From: Trueperella sp.
GTDB lineage: Bacteria; Actinomycetota; Actinomycetes; Actinomycetales; Actinomycetaceae
Length of the DNA stretch: 45,074 bases
Reading direction: 5' to 3'
Assembly (NCBI GenBank): GCA_022783305.1
Contig: JALEWQ010000109.1
Coordinates: 1 to 45,074 of the forward strand
A program made the position numbers and the translations under genes. Under the pieces are notes generated by a model. It did no database searches, was not told the DNA's origin, and saw only the letters and a list, made by a program, of their open reading frames with translations. This document shows, piece by piece, positions 8,241 through 16,916 of this stretch (position 1 is its first letter; every line of letters starts with the position of its first letter).

Positions 8241-9337
8241 ACGAGCTACAGGCGCGAATCGAGTGGTCGCGCATGACGGAGGGCGCCGACCCCGCGGCGC
8301 ACACGCTCATCGAGCACCTCGGGCCGGTCGGCGCGCTCGAGGCGGTCAAAGACGGGGAGTTTGAGCCGCGCATGCGCGCCCAAGTCGAGCGTTGGCGTCA
8401 TCGGCTTTCCCGCCAGGAGCCCTTCCACATGCGGGCCCTCGAGGCGAGCGGGGTAAGCGTGGTTGGGCCGGAGGATCCGCTCTGGCCGAGCCAACTCAAT
8501 GACCTGGGAGCCGAGGCGCCCCTCCTCCTGTGGGTCAAGGGGAACCCGGCGGTGCTTGCCACGCGCTCGGTGGCAATCGTCGGCTCGCGCGCGGCCTCCA
8601 CCGTAGGCTTGCGCACGGCGCGAGATTTCGCCTTCGAGATATCGGGGGAGGCGACCGTCGTGTCGGGTGGGGCCTTCGGCATCGACGCCGCCGCCCACCA
8701 GGGCGCCCTCCTTGCTGGTCACCCCACGGTCATCGTCAGCGCGGGCGGCGCCGACCGCGTCTATCCCCGCTCCCACGAATCCCTTTTCGCCAAGGCGTTG
8801 GAGGCCGGGGGTGCGGTGATTTCCGAATCGCCGCTGGGGGCCGCCCCACAGCGTTTCCGTTTCCTTGCCCGCAACCGGATCATCGCCGCGCTCGCTCAGG
8901 CCACCCTCGTGGTGGAAGCGCCGGTGCGCTCCGGCGCGCTCTCGACTGCTCGCCACGCGCTCGCCATCGGCCGGCCCGTCGGGGCCGTCCCGGGTCCGAT
9001 CGATATGGCCCAGAGCCAGGGTTGCATCGACCTATTGCGCAACGGCGCCACCGCGATAGGGGCCGTGGCCCACCTGCGAGAACTCATCGGCCCGATCGGA
9101 GTTCAGGACCAACTTGCCGCTGACTTCTTTGCCGGCGGGGTGGACGATGGTTTCGACATGCGCGATCAGCGCGCCTTCGACGCGGTGCCGCTCGTGCGCG
9201 CAAAGGGCCCGGCCTCGATCGCCGCGACGGCGGGGATGGCGCTGCCGGAAACCCTTGCCGCCCTCGGGCGCCTGGTGCTCGCCGGGCGTGTGGAAGAGCG
9301 CGACGGGCGCTACCGGCGCACTAAGGTGAAGGCATGA
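8237..9337 (+). CDS. dprA: DNA-processing protein DprA
   Basis: DprA binds incoming single-stranded DNA and loads RecA during transformation. The Rossmann core is complete: VAIVGSRAASTVG, VVSGGAFGIDAAAHQGAL, RFRFLARNRIIAALA, VVEAPVRSGALSTARHAL and GRPVGAVPGPI. It is 366 aa, starting at a GTG that overlaps comM by four bases. The C-terminal part (from about residue 290) has a winged-helix-like segment common in this family. With comM and xerC it forms a tight DNA-handling operon. Presence of dprA alone does not show competence. Confidence 0.96.
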   Translation: MNELQARIEWSRMTEGADPAAHTLIEHLGPVGALEAVKDGEFEPRMRAQVERWRHRLSRQEPFHMRALEASGVSVVGPEDPLWPSQLNDLGAEAPLLLWVKGNPAVLATRSVAIVGSRAASTVGLRTARDFAFEISGEATVVSGGAFGIDAAAHQGALLAGHPTVIVSAGGADRVYPRSHESLFAKALEAGGAVISESPLGAAPQRFRFLARNRIIAALAQATLVVEAPVRSGALSTARHALAIGRPVGAVPGPIDMAQSQGCIDLLRNGATAIGAVAHLRELIGPIGVQDQLAADFFAGGVDDGFDMRDQRAFDAVPLVRAKGPASIAATAGMALPETLAALGRLVLAGRVEERDGRYRRTKVKA

Positions 9338-10236
9338 GCGTCGAGACGATCCTGAACGACTACGCCCGCGATCTGGGCGTGCGCCGCGGCCTGTCCGAGC
9401 ACACCGTCACCGCCTACACCGCCGAGGCGCGAGCCTTCCTCGACTTCTTGGCGTCCAATTCCGACGATGTGGCGGGCGCGCTCGGCTACATTGAGCTCGC
9501 CGACCTGCGTTCCTGGCTTGCCGCCCGCCAAGAGGAGGGCCACGCGCGCGCCTCCATGGCCCGCCACGCGGCGGCAATCCGCAGCTTTACCCGCTGGCTC
9601 CACAAGAACGGATACCTCGATTCTGATCCCGGCGTTCGGCTTACATCCCCGAAGGCTGACAACAGGCTTCCCCAGGTGCTCACCCAGTCCCAGGCCAAGC
9701 GCCTGGTCGACGTGGCGGCGGCCCGCGCTGCTCAGGAGGGTGGGTTGAGCGTGCGGGACTGGGCCATGGTGGAGCTGCTCTACGCCTGCGGAATCCGCGT
9801 CAGCGAGCTGGTTGGCCTGGATGTGGACGCCATCCAGCCAGACATGACACTGCGGGTGGTGGGCAAGGGTAACAAGGAACGCATCGTCCCCTTTGGTCGG
9901 CCCGCCCGCGAGGCGCTCTCGCAGTGGCTCGCGGTGCGGACGGACTTCCTCAAGGGCAAGAATCCGGCAGTATTCCTAGGCAAGGCAGGGCGCCGGATCG
10001 ACCCCCGCATGGTGCGCACGATCCTCGACCGGCTCACCGACCTGGCCGACCTTCCCCACATCGGCCCGCACGCTCTGCGCCACTCGGCCGCCACTCATCT
10101 GCTTGATGGTGGCTCCGACCTGCGCAACGTCCAGGAGATCCTCGGCCATTCCTCGCTCGGGACCACCCAGCGTTACACCCACGTCAGTGCCGAGCGTCTG
10201 CGGGCGGCCTTCGGTCAGGCCCACCCGAGGGCCTAA
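9334..10236 (+). CDS. xerC: Tyrosine recombinase XerC
   Basis: This 300-aa site-specific recombinase resolves chromosome dimers at dif with XerD. The SAM-like N-terminal core-binding domain (YARDLGVRRGLSEHTVTAYT) precedes the catalytic domain with all expected residues: R155 (ACGIRVSEL), K178 (VVGKGNKER), H246 and R249 (HALRHSAATH), H272 (LGHSSLGTTQ) and nucleophile Y281 (RYTHV). The ATG overlaps dprA by four bases. Position after dprA in the housekeeping order and normal length argue for XerC rather than a phage integrase. Confidence 0.95.
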   Translation: MSVETILNDYARDLGVRRGLSEHTVTAYTAEARAFLDFLASNSDDVAGALGYIELADLRSWLAARQEEGHARASMARHAAAIRSFTRWLHKNGYLDSDPGVRLTSPKADNRLPQVLTQSQAKRLVDVAAARAAQEGGLSVRDWAMVELLYACGIRVSELVGLDVDAIQPDMTLRVVGKGNKERIVPFGRPAREALSQWLAVRTDFLKGKNPAVFLGKAGRRIDPRMVRTILDRLTDLADLPHIGPHALRHSAATHLLDGGSDLRNVQEILGHSSLGTTQRYTHVSAERLRAAFGQAHPRA

Positions 10237-10264
10237 AAGCGCTCGAGCGGCGTTAGCCAGCCCG

Positions 10265-10287
10265 GCGCCCGGACCGGTGCCGGGCGC
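10265..10287. terminator. GC hairpin between convergent xerC and the M23 gene
   Basis: A perfect 8-bp stem, gcgcccgg (10265-10272) and ccgggcgc (10280-10287), encloses a 7-base loop. There is no T-tract on either side, but its place in the 56-base gap between two converging genes suggests a bidirectional stop. Confidence 0.5.
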
Positions 10288-10292
10288 GGCGA

Positions 10293-10796
10293 CTACTCGT
10301 AGAGACGGATAGGGCCCCACAGCAGGGATAGCGGATCGAGGTAATCGTCCTGGCCGCGCTTGGCTCCCCAGTGCAGGCAGGAGGAGGGCGAGCAGTGTTC
10401 GCCTCCCACGTGCCCGATAATCGCGCCACGCGAGACGACGTCGCCGCGCACGACGGCGGGGGAGACCGGCTCGTAGGTGGTGCGAATGCCGTCGGCGTGC
10501 TCGATCGAGACCAGCTCGCGATCGTTGAGCGTGCCCGCATAGATCACCCGCCCGTCGGCCGCCGCATACACGGGCTGGCCCGCGCCAAGCGCCAGATCCA
10601 CGCCGCGATGCCCGGCGTTCCAGTTCTGCGCACCGGGTGCGAACGGGCGGAGCACGGGTACCTCGACGCCCGAGGGCCAGGAGTACTCAACGCTGGCTGG
10701 AATGACGGGCGCCACGACTTCAGGGGAGGACGGCTCGCCGAGGGTGAGCGCGCCGCCGAGTGAAACGAGACTGAGTGCAACGATGATCTTCTTCAT
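10293..10796 (-). CDS. Secreted M23/LytM-like protein with degenerate active site
   Basis: The 167-aa protein starts MKKIIVALSLVSLGGALTLG, a probable signal peptide, followed by an M23 fold (GHRGVDLALGAGQPVYAAAD, then GAIIGHVGG and CLHWGAKRGQDDYLDPLSLL). The first zinc ligands are present (H63, D67) and so is the second zinc histidine H142. The two catalytic histidines of LytM seem replaced: HxH reads C140-L-H142, and the usual Y-x-H-L reads TTYEPVSP. That suggests a non-catalytic or altered domain, perhaps an activator of other wall hydrolases as EnvC is. Comparable proteins are common in Actinobacteria near rpsB. It converges on xerC. Confidence 0.85.
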   Translation of the reverse strand: MKKIIVALSLVSLGGALTLGEPSSPEVVAPVIPASVEYSWPSGVEVPVLRPFAPGAQNWNAGHRGVDLALGAGQPVYAAADGRVIYAGTLNDRELVSIEHADGIRTTYEPVSPAVVRGDVVSRGAIIGHVGGEHCSPSSCLHWGAKRGQDDYLDPLSLLWGPIRLYE

Positions 10797-10920
10797 GCCT
10801 CAAGGCTTTCAAATTCCGTGCGCACGAAACGCCGATCAACGCCCAAATGTGGAGGAGTGCCCCGCCTGCGCGGCTGTGGACAAGAAAGCTGGTCTGCCAT
10901 GAGCCCGCGTTCAGCGCGGC

Positions 10921-11013
10921 AAGCAGCGTATATCGCGGCAAGCAGCGCCCCGGCGTCGTGGCAAGCAGCGCCCCGGCGTCGTGAAGCAGCGCCCCGGTGT
11001 CGTGAAGCAGCGC
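10921..11013. repeat. Short tandem repeats next to the TRIC-family gene stop
   Basis: Five copies of AAGCAGCG start at 10921, 10940, 10963, 10984 and 11005 (spacings 19, 23, 21, 21). Three of them extend into a longer shared unit (AAGCAGCGCCCCGG, then YGTCGTG). The last copy abuts the stop codon of the minus-strand membrane protein, so the array lies in its 3' untranslated region and upstream of the M23 gene. The rest of the gap 10797-10920 shows no gene. Such an array could vary in copy number between strains. Confidence 0.8.
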
Positions 11014-11739
11014 CTACTTGCCGCCCTTGCGCTTGTCCTTACGCTTGGCATCCTTGCGCCGCGAACGCCGGCGCAAGTTGGTCTTGTGCTCGCGCTTGAG
11101 AATGCGCCGGGAGTCAGCCAGGAGGTTCATCTGCCGCACGGGCAGGATCCACCTGAAGCGTCGGGCGGCCAGGCCAAAGACGAGGCACAGGAGGATCGCC
11201 AGACCCATCCCTAGCTGGTACATGTTGTGCTGTTGGAACACGACCATGATCCCCGCCGCGGCGATGGAGATGGTGGCGTAGAGGGGATTGGAGCCGAAGA
11301 TCGCGGGGGTCTGGCGTACAAGCGCGTCGCGCATCACCCCGCCGGCGGTGGCGGTGATGACGCCAAGAAAAATGGAGGGGATCGGGGCCAAGCCCGCGGT
11401 GATGCCTTTCGCGGCGCCGGTGGCGGACCAGCACCCGAGAGCCAGGACGTCGGCGAGGGTCAGGCCGCGCCGCGCCCACGGCCCGTCAAGGGGAACCAGG
11501 TAGGCGAAGGCGGAGGCGCCGATCGCGCCGGCGAGGTACCACGGATCGGTCAGTGCGACGGGGAAGCCTATTCCAAGCAAGGAGTCGCGGATCATGCCTC
11601 CGCCGAGGGCGGTGAGGATGCCGAGCGTGAGGTAGCCGATGATGTCGTATTCGAGCGTGCGGGCGAGGGAGGCGCCAATGACGCCGTAGGCGATGACGCC
11701 CGCGACGTCCACGAAACGGAAGAGAACCTCGGGATCCAC
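11014..11739 (-). CDS. TRIC-type (UPF0126) cation channel family membrane protein
   Basis: The 241-aa protein has about seven hydrophobic segments made of two related halves: GVIGASLARTLEYDIIGYLT with LGGGMIRDSLL, and GAAKGITAGLAP with TAGGVMRDALV. The paired GG-x-(I/V)-RD motifs are the family hallmark. Bacterial homologues of the trimeric intracellular cation channels pass potassium; older annotation calls them glycine transporter-like. The C-terminus is an unusually basic 35-residue tail (RRSRRKDAKRKDKRKGGK) that probably stays cytoplasmic. The gene diverges from rpsB. The substrate here is inferred only from family. Confidence 0.88.
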   Translation of the reverse strand: MDPEVLFRFVDVAGVIAYGVIGASLARTLEYDIIGYLTLGILTALGGGMIRDSLLGIGFPVALTDPWYLAGAIGASAFAYLVPLDGPWARRGLTLADVLALGCWSATGAAKGITAGLAPIPSIFLGVITATAGGVMRDALVRQTPAIFGSNPLYATISIAAAGIMVVFQQHNMYQLGMGLAILLCLVFGLAARRFRWILPVRQMNLLADSRRILKREHKTNLRRRSRRKDAKRKDKRKGGK

Positions 11740-12061
11740 GCCGCACCTTCCTGCAGAGATTGACTATCCGATTCATTGTGCCCCTCCCTCGAGCCGAATG
11801 TCAGCTCGGGTCACGGGTCGTGCGATGTAGGCAACACCACCGATCGTGGGCGATTTTGGTCTTGGAGATCACCGGTGGCGCTGGATAAACTGGGAAAGCT
11901 GTCATTTATGACAGACTTCGCGTGCTCGCTCGCCGCAAGGCCTTCCGCGCATCGGTCCGATGGTGTGCGTGGAATGGGGCACCAGGGCCTGCCGCAGGGT
12001 GTGGCGGGCAGATAACCGTAAAACCAAGCGCGGGAAGACCGCGCTGTGAGAAAGGACGACC
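11740..12061 (+). promoter_or_regulatory. rpsB promoter and leader with an inverted repeat at the predicted start site
   Basis: This 322-base gap has no convincing gene. A plausible promoter is TTGGAG (11862-11867), an 18-base spacer, then TAAACT (11886-11891). The predicted start near 11898 coincides with a perfect inverted repeat, ctgtcat-tt-atgacag (11899-11914), placed where it could act as an operator or a 5' mRNA hairpin. The leader would be about 160 nt. GAAAGGACG provides the ribosome-binding site before the rpsB ATG. Autoregulation of rpsB-tsf by S2 is known in other bacteria; here it is only a possibility. Confidence 0.55.
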
Positions 12062-12940
12062 ATGGCAGTCGTTTCCATGCGCCAGCTGCTTGAAGCCGGC
12101 GTCCACTTCGGGCACCAGACCCGTCGCTGGAACCCCAAGATGAAGCGTTTCATCCTCAACGATCGTAACGGCATCTACATCATTGATCTTCGTAAGACGG
12201 TTGACGACATCAACCGCACCTACGAGTTCGTCAAGGAGACCGTCGCCCACGGGGGCAACATCCTTTTTGTCGGCACCAAGCGTCAGGCCCAGCGCCCGAT
12301 CCGCGAGCAGGCGGAGCGCGTGGGCATGCCCTACGTCAACGAGCGTTGGCTCGGCGGCATGCTGACCAACTTCTCCACCGTCAACGCCCGCATCCAGCGT
12401 CTCAAGGAGCTTGAGCTCATCGACTTCGACGACGTCGCCGGCTCCGGTCGCACCAAGAAGGAACTTCTCATGATGCGTCGCGAGAAGGAGAAGCTGGAGC
12501 GCACGCTCGGCGGTATCCGCGACATGGGCAAGGTTCCCTCTGCCATCTGGATCGTCGACACGAACAAGGAGCACCTCGCGGTTGCCGAGGCTCACAAGCT
12601 CAACATGTCGGTGTGCGCGATCCTCGACACGAACTGCGATCCCGACGACGTCGATTACGGCATCCCGGGCAACGACGACGCGATCCGGTCCATCGATATC
12701 CTGACCCGCGTGGTCGCTGACGCCGTCGCCGAGGGGCTTGTGGCCCGTGGTGGTGGCGCCAAGGACGAGGATCCCATGCCCGAGTGGGAGCGCGAGCTCC
12801 TCGAGGGTGACGCCGACGAGGCGGCCCCCGCTCCGGCTGAAGCTGCCCCGGCCGAGGCTGCTCCGGCTGAGGCCGCGAGCGCCGCCCCCGCCGAGGCCCC
12901 GGCCACGGAGGCCCCGGCCGAGACCACCGACAACGCCTAA
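12062..12940 (+). CDS. rpsB: 30S ribosomal protein S2
   Basis: S2 ([20 protein letters not shown], then [11 protein letters not shown]) is needed for binding S1-type function and mRNA on the 30S subunit. At 292 aa it exceeds the typical 230-260 aa because of an acidic Ala/Pro/Glu-rich tail from about residue 245, built from short repeats of the kind [10 protein letters not shown]. Such tails are common in actinobacterial S2, and S16 in this window has a similar one. It is followed 17 bases later by tsf. Confidence 0.97.
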   Translation: MAVVSMRQLLEAGVHFGHQTRRWNPKMKRFILNDRNGIYIIDLRKTVDDINRTYEFVKETVAHGGNILFVGTKRQAQRPIREQAERVGMPYVNERWLGGMLTNFSTVNARIQRLKELELIDFDDVAGSGRTKKELLMMRREKEKLERTLGGIRDMGKVPSAIWIVDTNKEHLAVAEAHKLNMSVCAILDTNCDPDDVDYGIPGNDDAIRSIDILTRVVADAVAEGLVARGGGAKDEDPMPEWERELLEGDADEAAPAPAEAAPAEAAPAEAASAAPAEAPATEAPAETTDNA

Positions 12941-12957
12941 GCCTAAGGAAGATCAAC

Positions 12958-13797
12958 ATGGCAATTTCTGTTGCAGATATTAAGGCCCTTCGTGAGAAGA
13001 CCGGCGCCGGCATGATGGACGTGAAGAAGGCTCTGACCGAGGCCGACGGCGACACCGCCAAAGCTGAGGAGCTCCTGCGTCTCAAGGGCCTGAAGGTCGC
13101 CGCCAAGCGCGAGGGACGCACGGCCTCCAACGGCCTGGTCCTGTCCCACATCGACACTACCGATGCGGGCATGAGCGGCCTCATCATTGAGGTCAACGCG
13201 GAGACGGACTTCGTGGCGAAGAACGAGAAGTTCATCGCCTTCGCCGAGGGCATCCTCTCCGCCGCCGTCGAGGCGGGCGCGAAGACGACCGACGAGGTCC
13301 TGGCAGCAGCCCACCCCGAGGGCACCGTCAAGGACGCCGTGGACAACATGATCGGCATCATCGGCGAGAAGCTGGGCGTGGGTGCCGTTGAGTACCTCGC
13401 TGGCGAGCACGTCGAGGCCTACATGCACAAGACGGCGGTTGACCTGCCGGCCCAGGTGGCCGTCATCGTCGCGACCGACGCCGCTGGCAAGGACATCGCC
13501 CACGACGTCGCCGTTCACGTGGCCGCGATGTCCCCGGCATACCTCTCCGAGGAGGACGTGCCGGAGGAGGAGCTCGAGAACGAGCGCCGCATCGCCACCG
13601 AGCTGACCATCGCCGAGGGCAAGCCCGAGAAGGCTGTGCCGAAGATTGTCGAAGGTCGCCTCAAGGGCTACTTCAAGCAGGTCTGCCTGCTTGACCAGCC
13701 CTACGCTCGCGACCCGAAGATGTCGGTGGGCCAGGTGGCGCAGGCCGCCGGCGCCACGATCACCGGCTTCAAGCGCGTTCGCGTTGGCCAAGAGTAA
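12958..13797 (+). CDS. tsf: Elongation factor Ts
   Basis: EF-Ts exchanges GDP for GTP on EF-Tu. The UBA-like N-terminus (ISVADIKALREKTGAGMMDV) and the TDFVAKNEKF motif that contacts EF-Tu are both present; the length of 279 aa is normal for Actinobacteria. TAAGGAAG precedes the ATG. It is co-transcribed with rpsB and ends in a strong terminator. pyrH, which usually follows tsf closely, is here displaced by more than 5 kb. Confidence 0.97.
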   Translation: MAISVADIKALREKTGAGMMDVKKALTEADGDTAKAEELLRLKGLKVAAKREGRTASNGLVLSHIDTTDAGMSGLIIEVNAETDFVAKNEKFIAFAEGILSAAVEAGAKTTDEVLAAAHPEGTVKDAVDNMIGIIGEKLGVGAVEYLAGEHVEAYMHKTAVDLPAQVAVIVATDAAGKDIAHDVAVHVAAMSPAYLSEEDVPEEELENERRIATELTIAEGKPEKAVPKIVEGRLKGYFKQVCLLDQPYARDPKMSVGQVAQAAGATITGFKRVRVGQE

Positions 13798-13811
13798 GGG
13801 CTAGTTCACTG

Positions 13812-13842
13812 GTGTGGGGTGCGATGAAATCGCACCCCACAC
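13812..13842 (+). terminator. Strong hairpin terminator after tsf
   Basis: A perfect 14-bp stem (13812-13825 with 13829-13842) closes a GAA loop. There is no T-tract, but the stem is very stable and separates rpsB-tsf from the etf/fix genes. Confidence 0.8.
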
Positions 13843-13989
13843 TGGCTTAACCGACCCTGTCCGCTCGGAGGCTGCATGGTTGCGCCGGCGGATGGTGCCC
13901 GATTAGCTGGCAGATGAAAAGTTGCGCCCGGCGCGCGAGCGCGTGCGACCCGCGCGATAATGAGGGTCTGGAGAAGGGGGAGAACAACG
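13843..13989 (+). promoter_or_regulatory. Promoter region of the etf/fix operon
   Basis: A GATAAT hexamer (13956-13961) would start transcription near 13968. No good -35 is visible, so an activator may be needed. The purine run GGAGAAGGGGGAGA (about 13971-13984) gives a strong ribosome-binding site for the TTG at 13990. Confidence 0.45.
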
Positions 13990-14742
13990 TTGAGTATTGT
14001 TGTGGCCTACAAGTATGCGCCCAATCCGCAAGATGCCAAGGTTCTTGCCGACGGCGAGATCGACTGGACACGCGCGAAGGCGGCCGTGTCGGAGTCGGAT
14101 CCAGTGGCGATGGAGATGGGTCGGCGGGTCGCCGCCGCGGCGGACACAGAGCTCGTGGGCATCTCGGTGGGCACCTCGCAGGTTGCCTCCCCGATGGCGC
14201 GCAAGAACGCAATGTCCCGGGGCTTTGATCGCGGCCTGATCCTCGCAGACGACGCCGTGAGCGCCTGGTCCGCCACGCAGGTGGGTGCGGCGCTCGCCCA
14301 GCTGGTGGGCAAGGTTGGCGACGTCTCGCTTGTGCTGACTGCGGATTCCTCGGTGGACGAGGCCGCGGGTGTCACCCCCGCGCTGATTGCTGGTTACCTT
14401 GGCTGGCCCGCCATCCTCGACGTGGCAGACGTCGAGGTTGAGGACGGCGGCTTCCTGCTCACCCAGCGAATCAAGGGTGGGACCCGCACGCTGCGCGTGA
14501 CCGGTCCGGCCGTCGTCGCCACCACCTCGGATGCGACCACCCCGGCCGTGCCGTCGATGAAAGACATCCTCGCGGCGGGTAAGAAGCCCGTGGACGTGCT
14601 CACTGGCGCCGACGTGGAGGCCGCCGGAGCCCCGCTGAAGGTCGTCGGCCGTAAGCGCCCCGTCAAGGTGGAGCGCCAGGGCAAGATGTTTGGAACGGCC
14701 GCCGAGCTGGTGGCGGCCCTGCGTGAGGACGGGGTGCTGTAG
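13990..14742 (+). CDS. fixA: Electron transfer flavoprotein beta subunit (FixA-type)
   Basis: The ETF beta fold is seen in MSIVVAYKYAPNPQDAKVLA, ESDPVAMEMGRRVA and DRGLILADDAVSAWSATQVG. FixA/EtfB with FixB forms a FAD-binding heterodimer that moves electrons between a dehydrogenase and partner proteins. The frame is open from an ATG at 13960, but the family starts at the residue encoded by TTG 13990, which has the better ribosome-binding site; this gives 250 aa. It heads a four-gene set with EtfA, FixC and FixX. Whether it carries a second FAD for bifurcation must be judged by alignment. Confidence 0.9.
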   Translation: MSIVVAYKYAPNPQDAKVLADGEIDWTRAKAAVSESDPVAMEMGRRVAAAADTELVGISVGTSQVASPMARKNAMSRGFDRGLILADDAVSAWSATQVGAALAQLVGKVGDVSLVLTADSSVDEAAGVTPALIAGYLGWPAILDVADVEVEDGGFLLTQRIKGGTRTLRVTGPAVVATTSDATTPAVPSMKDILAAGKKPVDVLTGADVEAAGAPLKVVGRKRPVKVERQGKMFGTAAELVAALREDGVL

Positions 14743-15597
14743 ATGACCACCTGGATTGTGACCGCTGTTTCTGAGATCTCCACGCTCGTCGCGTTGGCGC
14801 AGGGGGAGAAGGTCGGCGTCGTCGTCGGGGATGCCCCGGTCGGTGGTGTGGATCGGGTGATCCGCATTGAGACCGGCGGTGCGCCGGCCGAGGCGCTGGC
14901 GCCGCTCGTCGTGGAGGCGGTAGACGCCCAGCCGGGCGATCTCATCCTCGTGGCGAATAACCCCGCGGGGCGTTCCCTGGCGGGCGCGCTGTGCGCAGCG
15001 AAGAACGTCCCCCTGCTACGCAACGTGCGCGAGCTTTCGGCAACGTCCGCAACGCTGAGTCGCTTCGGCGGCAAGGTTGAAGAGAGCGTGCAGTTCGCCG
15101 GCCCGGCCCTCGCCCTGGTGAGCGAGGGCGAGCGAGTCGAGGGCGACGTCGCGGGCGAAACCGTGTCGGGCGCGGGCTACGACGTCAGCGTTGTGGCTGA
15201 GGACATCCACCCCGGCGCTCAGGTCAACCTGGGAGGTGCCACTCGCATCGTCGGGGTCGGGCGCGGATTTGTGGCCCAGGAGGATCTCGAGCTCGCGCGC
15301 GAGCTCGCCCGCGCCATTGGAGCGGAGGTCGGGTGTACCCGCCCACTGGTGGAGGGTCACGGTTGGTTCGACCGCGATTCCTACCTCGGCGTCTCGGGAC
15401 ACACCGTCGCTCCGGATCTCTACATCCCGGTCGGCATTTCCGGCCAGATCCACCACACGGCGGGCATCGATGGAGCGCAGACGATCGTCGTCATCAATAA
15501 CGACGAAACCGCGGCAATGTTCGAGCTGGCCGACTACGGTATCGTCGGGAACCTGTACGAGGTGTTGCCGAAGATGATCGAGGCGCTCAAGGCATAG
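14743..15597 (+). CDS. fixB: Electron transfer flavoprotein alpha subunit (FixB-type)
   Basis: The 284-aa protein has the ETF alpha N-terminal domain and the C-terminal FAD domain with its diagnostic run: IVGVGRGFVAQEDLELAREL, GCTRPLVEGHGWFDRDSYLG, then PVGISGQIHHTAGIDGAQTI and VVINND. The ATG follows the fixA stop directly (TAG then ATG), which ensures coupled synthesis of the two subunits. Together they pass electrons to or from the FixC flavoprotein encoded 17 bases downstream. Confidence 0.92.
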   Translation: MTTWIVTAVSEISTLVALAQGEKVGVVVGDAPVGGVDRVIRIETGGAPAEALAPLVVEAVDAQPGDLILVANNPAGRSLAGALCAAKNVPLLRNVRELSATSATLSRFGGKVEESVQFAGPALALVSEGERVEGDVAGETVSGAGYDVSVVAEDIHPGAQVNLGGATRIVGVGRGFVAQEDLELARELARAIGAEVGCTRPLVEGHGWFDRDSYLGVSGHTVAPDLYIPVGISGQIHHTAGIDGAQTIVVINNDETAAMFELADYGIVGNLYEVLPKMIEALKA

Positions 15598-15614
15598 CGA
15601 CGAAGGGGGCTGGC

Positions 15615-16907
15615 ATGGACTACGATTTCGACGTCATCGTCGTGGGCGCGGGGGTGGCAGGAAGCGTGGCTGCCACGGCGCTCGCCCGGCAGGGCCACGA
15701 GGTGTTGCTCGTTGAGCGCGGCACCGAGCCGGGGGCAAAGAACCTCTCCGGTGGCGTGTTCTACAGTCGGGTGATGGATGAAGTCTTCCCCGGATTCGCC
15801 CAGGCGGCCCCCGTTGAGCGCGTCATCACGCGCAACACGTTGAGCTTCCTCAACGCCGCCTCGGCTGTCAACATCGACTACTGGGATCAGCGCCTAGCCA
15901 GCCCCGTCAACGCCGTATCCGTGCTACGCGCCCACCTGGACCCCTGGCTGGCCGAGCAGGCCGAGGAGGCCGGCGTCAGCCTTATCAGTGGCGTCAAGGT
16001 CGACCGGCTACTGCGCGGAGATACACACTTTTATGGAATCGAGGCCGCAGGCGAGGAAATGACAGCCAAGGTCGTCATCGCCGCCGACGGCGTGAACTCC
16101 TTCCTCGCCCAGGGCGCGGGCGTGCGAGCCAAGCAGCCTACGAAGAACCTCGGGCTCGGGATCAAATCCGTCATCCAGATCGGCGAGGACGCCGTGCGGG
16201 AGCGCTTTAACCTGACGGGCAGTGAGGGCGCCGCCTACGCCCTGGTGGGGGACGCCACGATGGGCGTGCCGGGCGGCGGCTTCATGTACACCAATAGGGA
16301 CTCGGTCTCGATCGGCGTGGTCCTCATGCTCGAGCGCCTGACGGCCTCGGGCCTGACGTCCAGCGACATTCATGACCACCTGCTCTCCCACCCGTTCCTC
16401 GCGCCCTTCCTCGAGGGCGGCGAGCTCCTGGAATACGGGTGCCACCTCGTGGCCGAAGGCGGGCAGGCGATGCAGGAGGGAATCGTCCACGACGGCCTGA
16501 TCCTCATCGGCGACGCCGCCGGCTTCACGCTCAACACGGGACTCACCGTGCGGGGGATGGACCTGGCTGCGGGCTCGGCGCTGGCCGCCTCGAAGGCCGT
16601 CCACGCCGCCTTGGAGGCGGGAGACTATTCGCGCCTCGCATTGCAGGCCTATGTGGACGAGTACGAGGCGACGTTCGTGGGCAAGGACATGCGCACCTAC
16701 CGCCACGCCCCCGGCTTCCTCGAGAACGCCCCACTCATGTTCGGCCCGGCTGGCAGGCTCGCGGCGGAGGTTTTCTACGGCGTCTACAACCACGACCTGC
16801 GCCCGCGCCGGCACATCGCTAAGGTTGCCCTCGACGCCATGCGAGGCTCGGGCGTCCGGATGAGCGAGCTTGTGACTACCAGCCTTCGCGCACTTCGGGC
16901 ACTCTAG
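15615..16907 (+). CDS. fixC: FixC-type flavoprotein dehydrogenase (ETF:quinone oxidoreductase family)
   Basis: The 430-aa FAD enzyme begins with a Rossmann dinucleotide-binding site (DFDVIVVGAGVAGSVAATAL) followed by VLLVERGTEPGAKNLSGGVF, the FixC/ETF-QO hallmark. The second FAD motif is LILIGDAAGFTLNTGLTVRG. In FixABCX systems FixC receives one ETF electron and reduces quinone while the other electron goes through FixX to ferredoxin or flavodoxin. It has no fused 4Fe-4S domain; that is supplied by the separate fixX gene 10 bases downstream. Confidence 0.93.
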   Translation: MDYDFDVIVVGAGVAGSVAATALARQGHEVLLVERGTEPGAKNLSGGVFYSRVMDEVFPGFAQAAPVERVITRNTLSFLNAASAVNIDYWDQRLASPVNAVSVLRAHLDPWLAEQAEEAGVSLISGVKVDRLLRGDTHFYGIEAAGEEMTAKVVIAADGVNSFLAQGAGVRAKQPTKNLGLGIKSVIQIGEDAVRERFNLTGSEGAAYALVGDATMGVPGGGFMYTNRDSVSIGVVLMLERLTASGLTSSDIHDHLLSHPFLAPFLEGGELLEYGCHLVAEGGQAMQEGIVHDGLILIGDAAGFTLNTGLTVRGMDLAAGSALAASKAVHAALEAGDYSRLALQAYVDEYEATFVGKDMRTYRHAPGFLENAPLMFGPAGRLAAEVFYGVYNHDLRPRRHIAKVALDAMRGSGVRMSELVTTSLRALRAL

Positions 16908-16916
16908 GAGGCAGAA

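Noticed and set aside
9334-10236. Possible phage or integron integrase
   Set aside because: Normal XerC length, complete catalytic set and the conserved position after dprA make a chromosomal XerC far more likely; no attachment site or cargo genes are seen.
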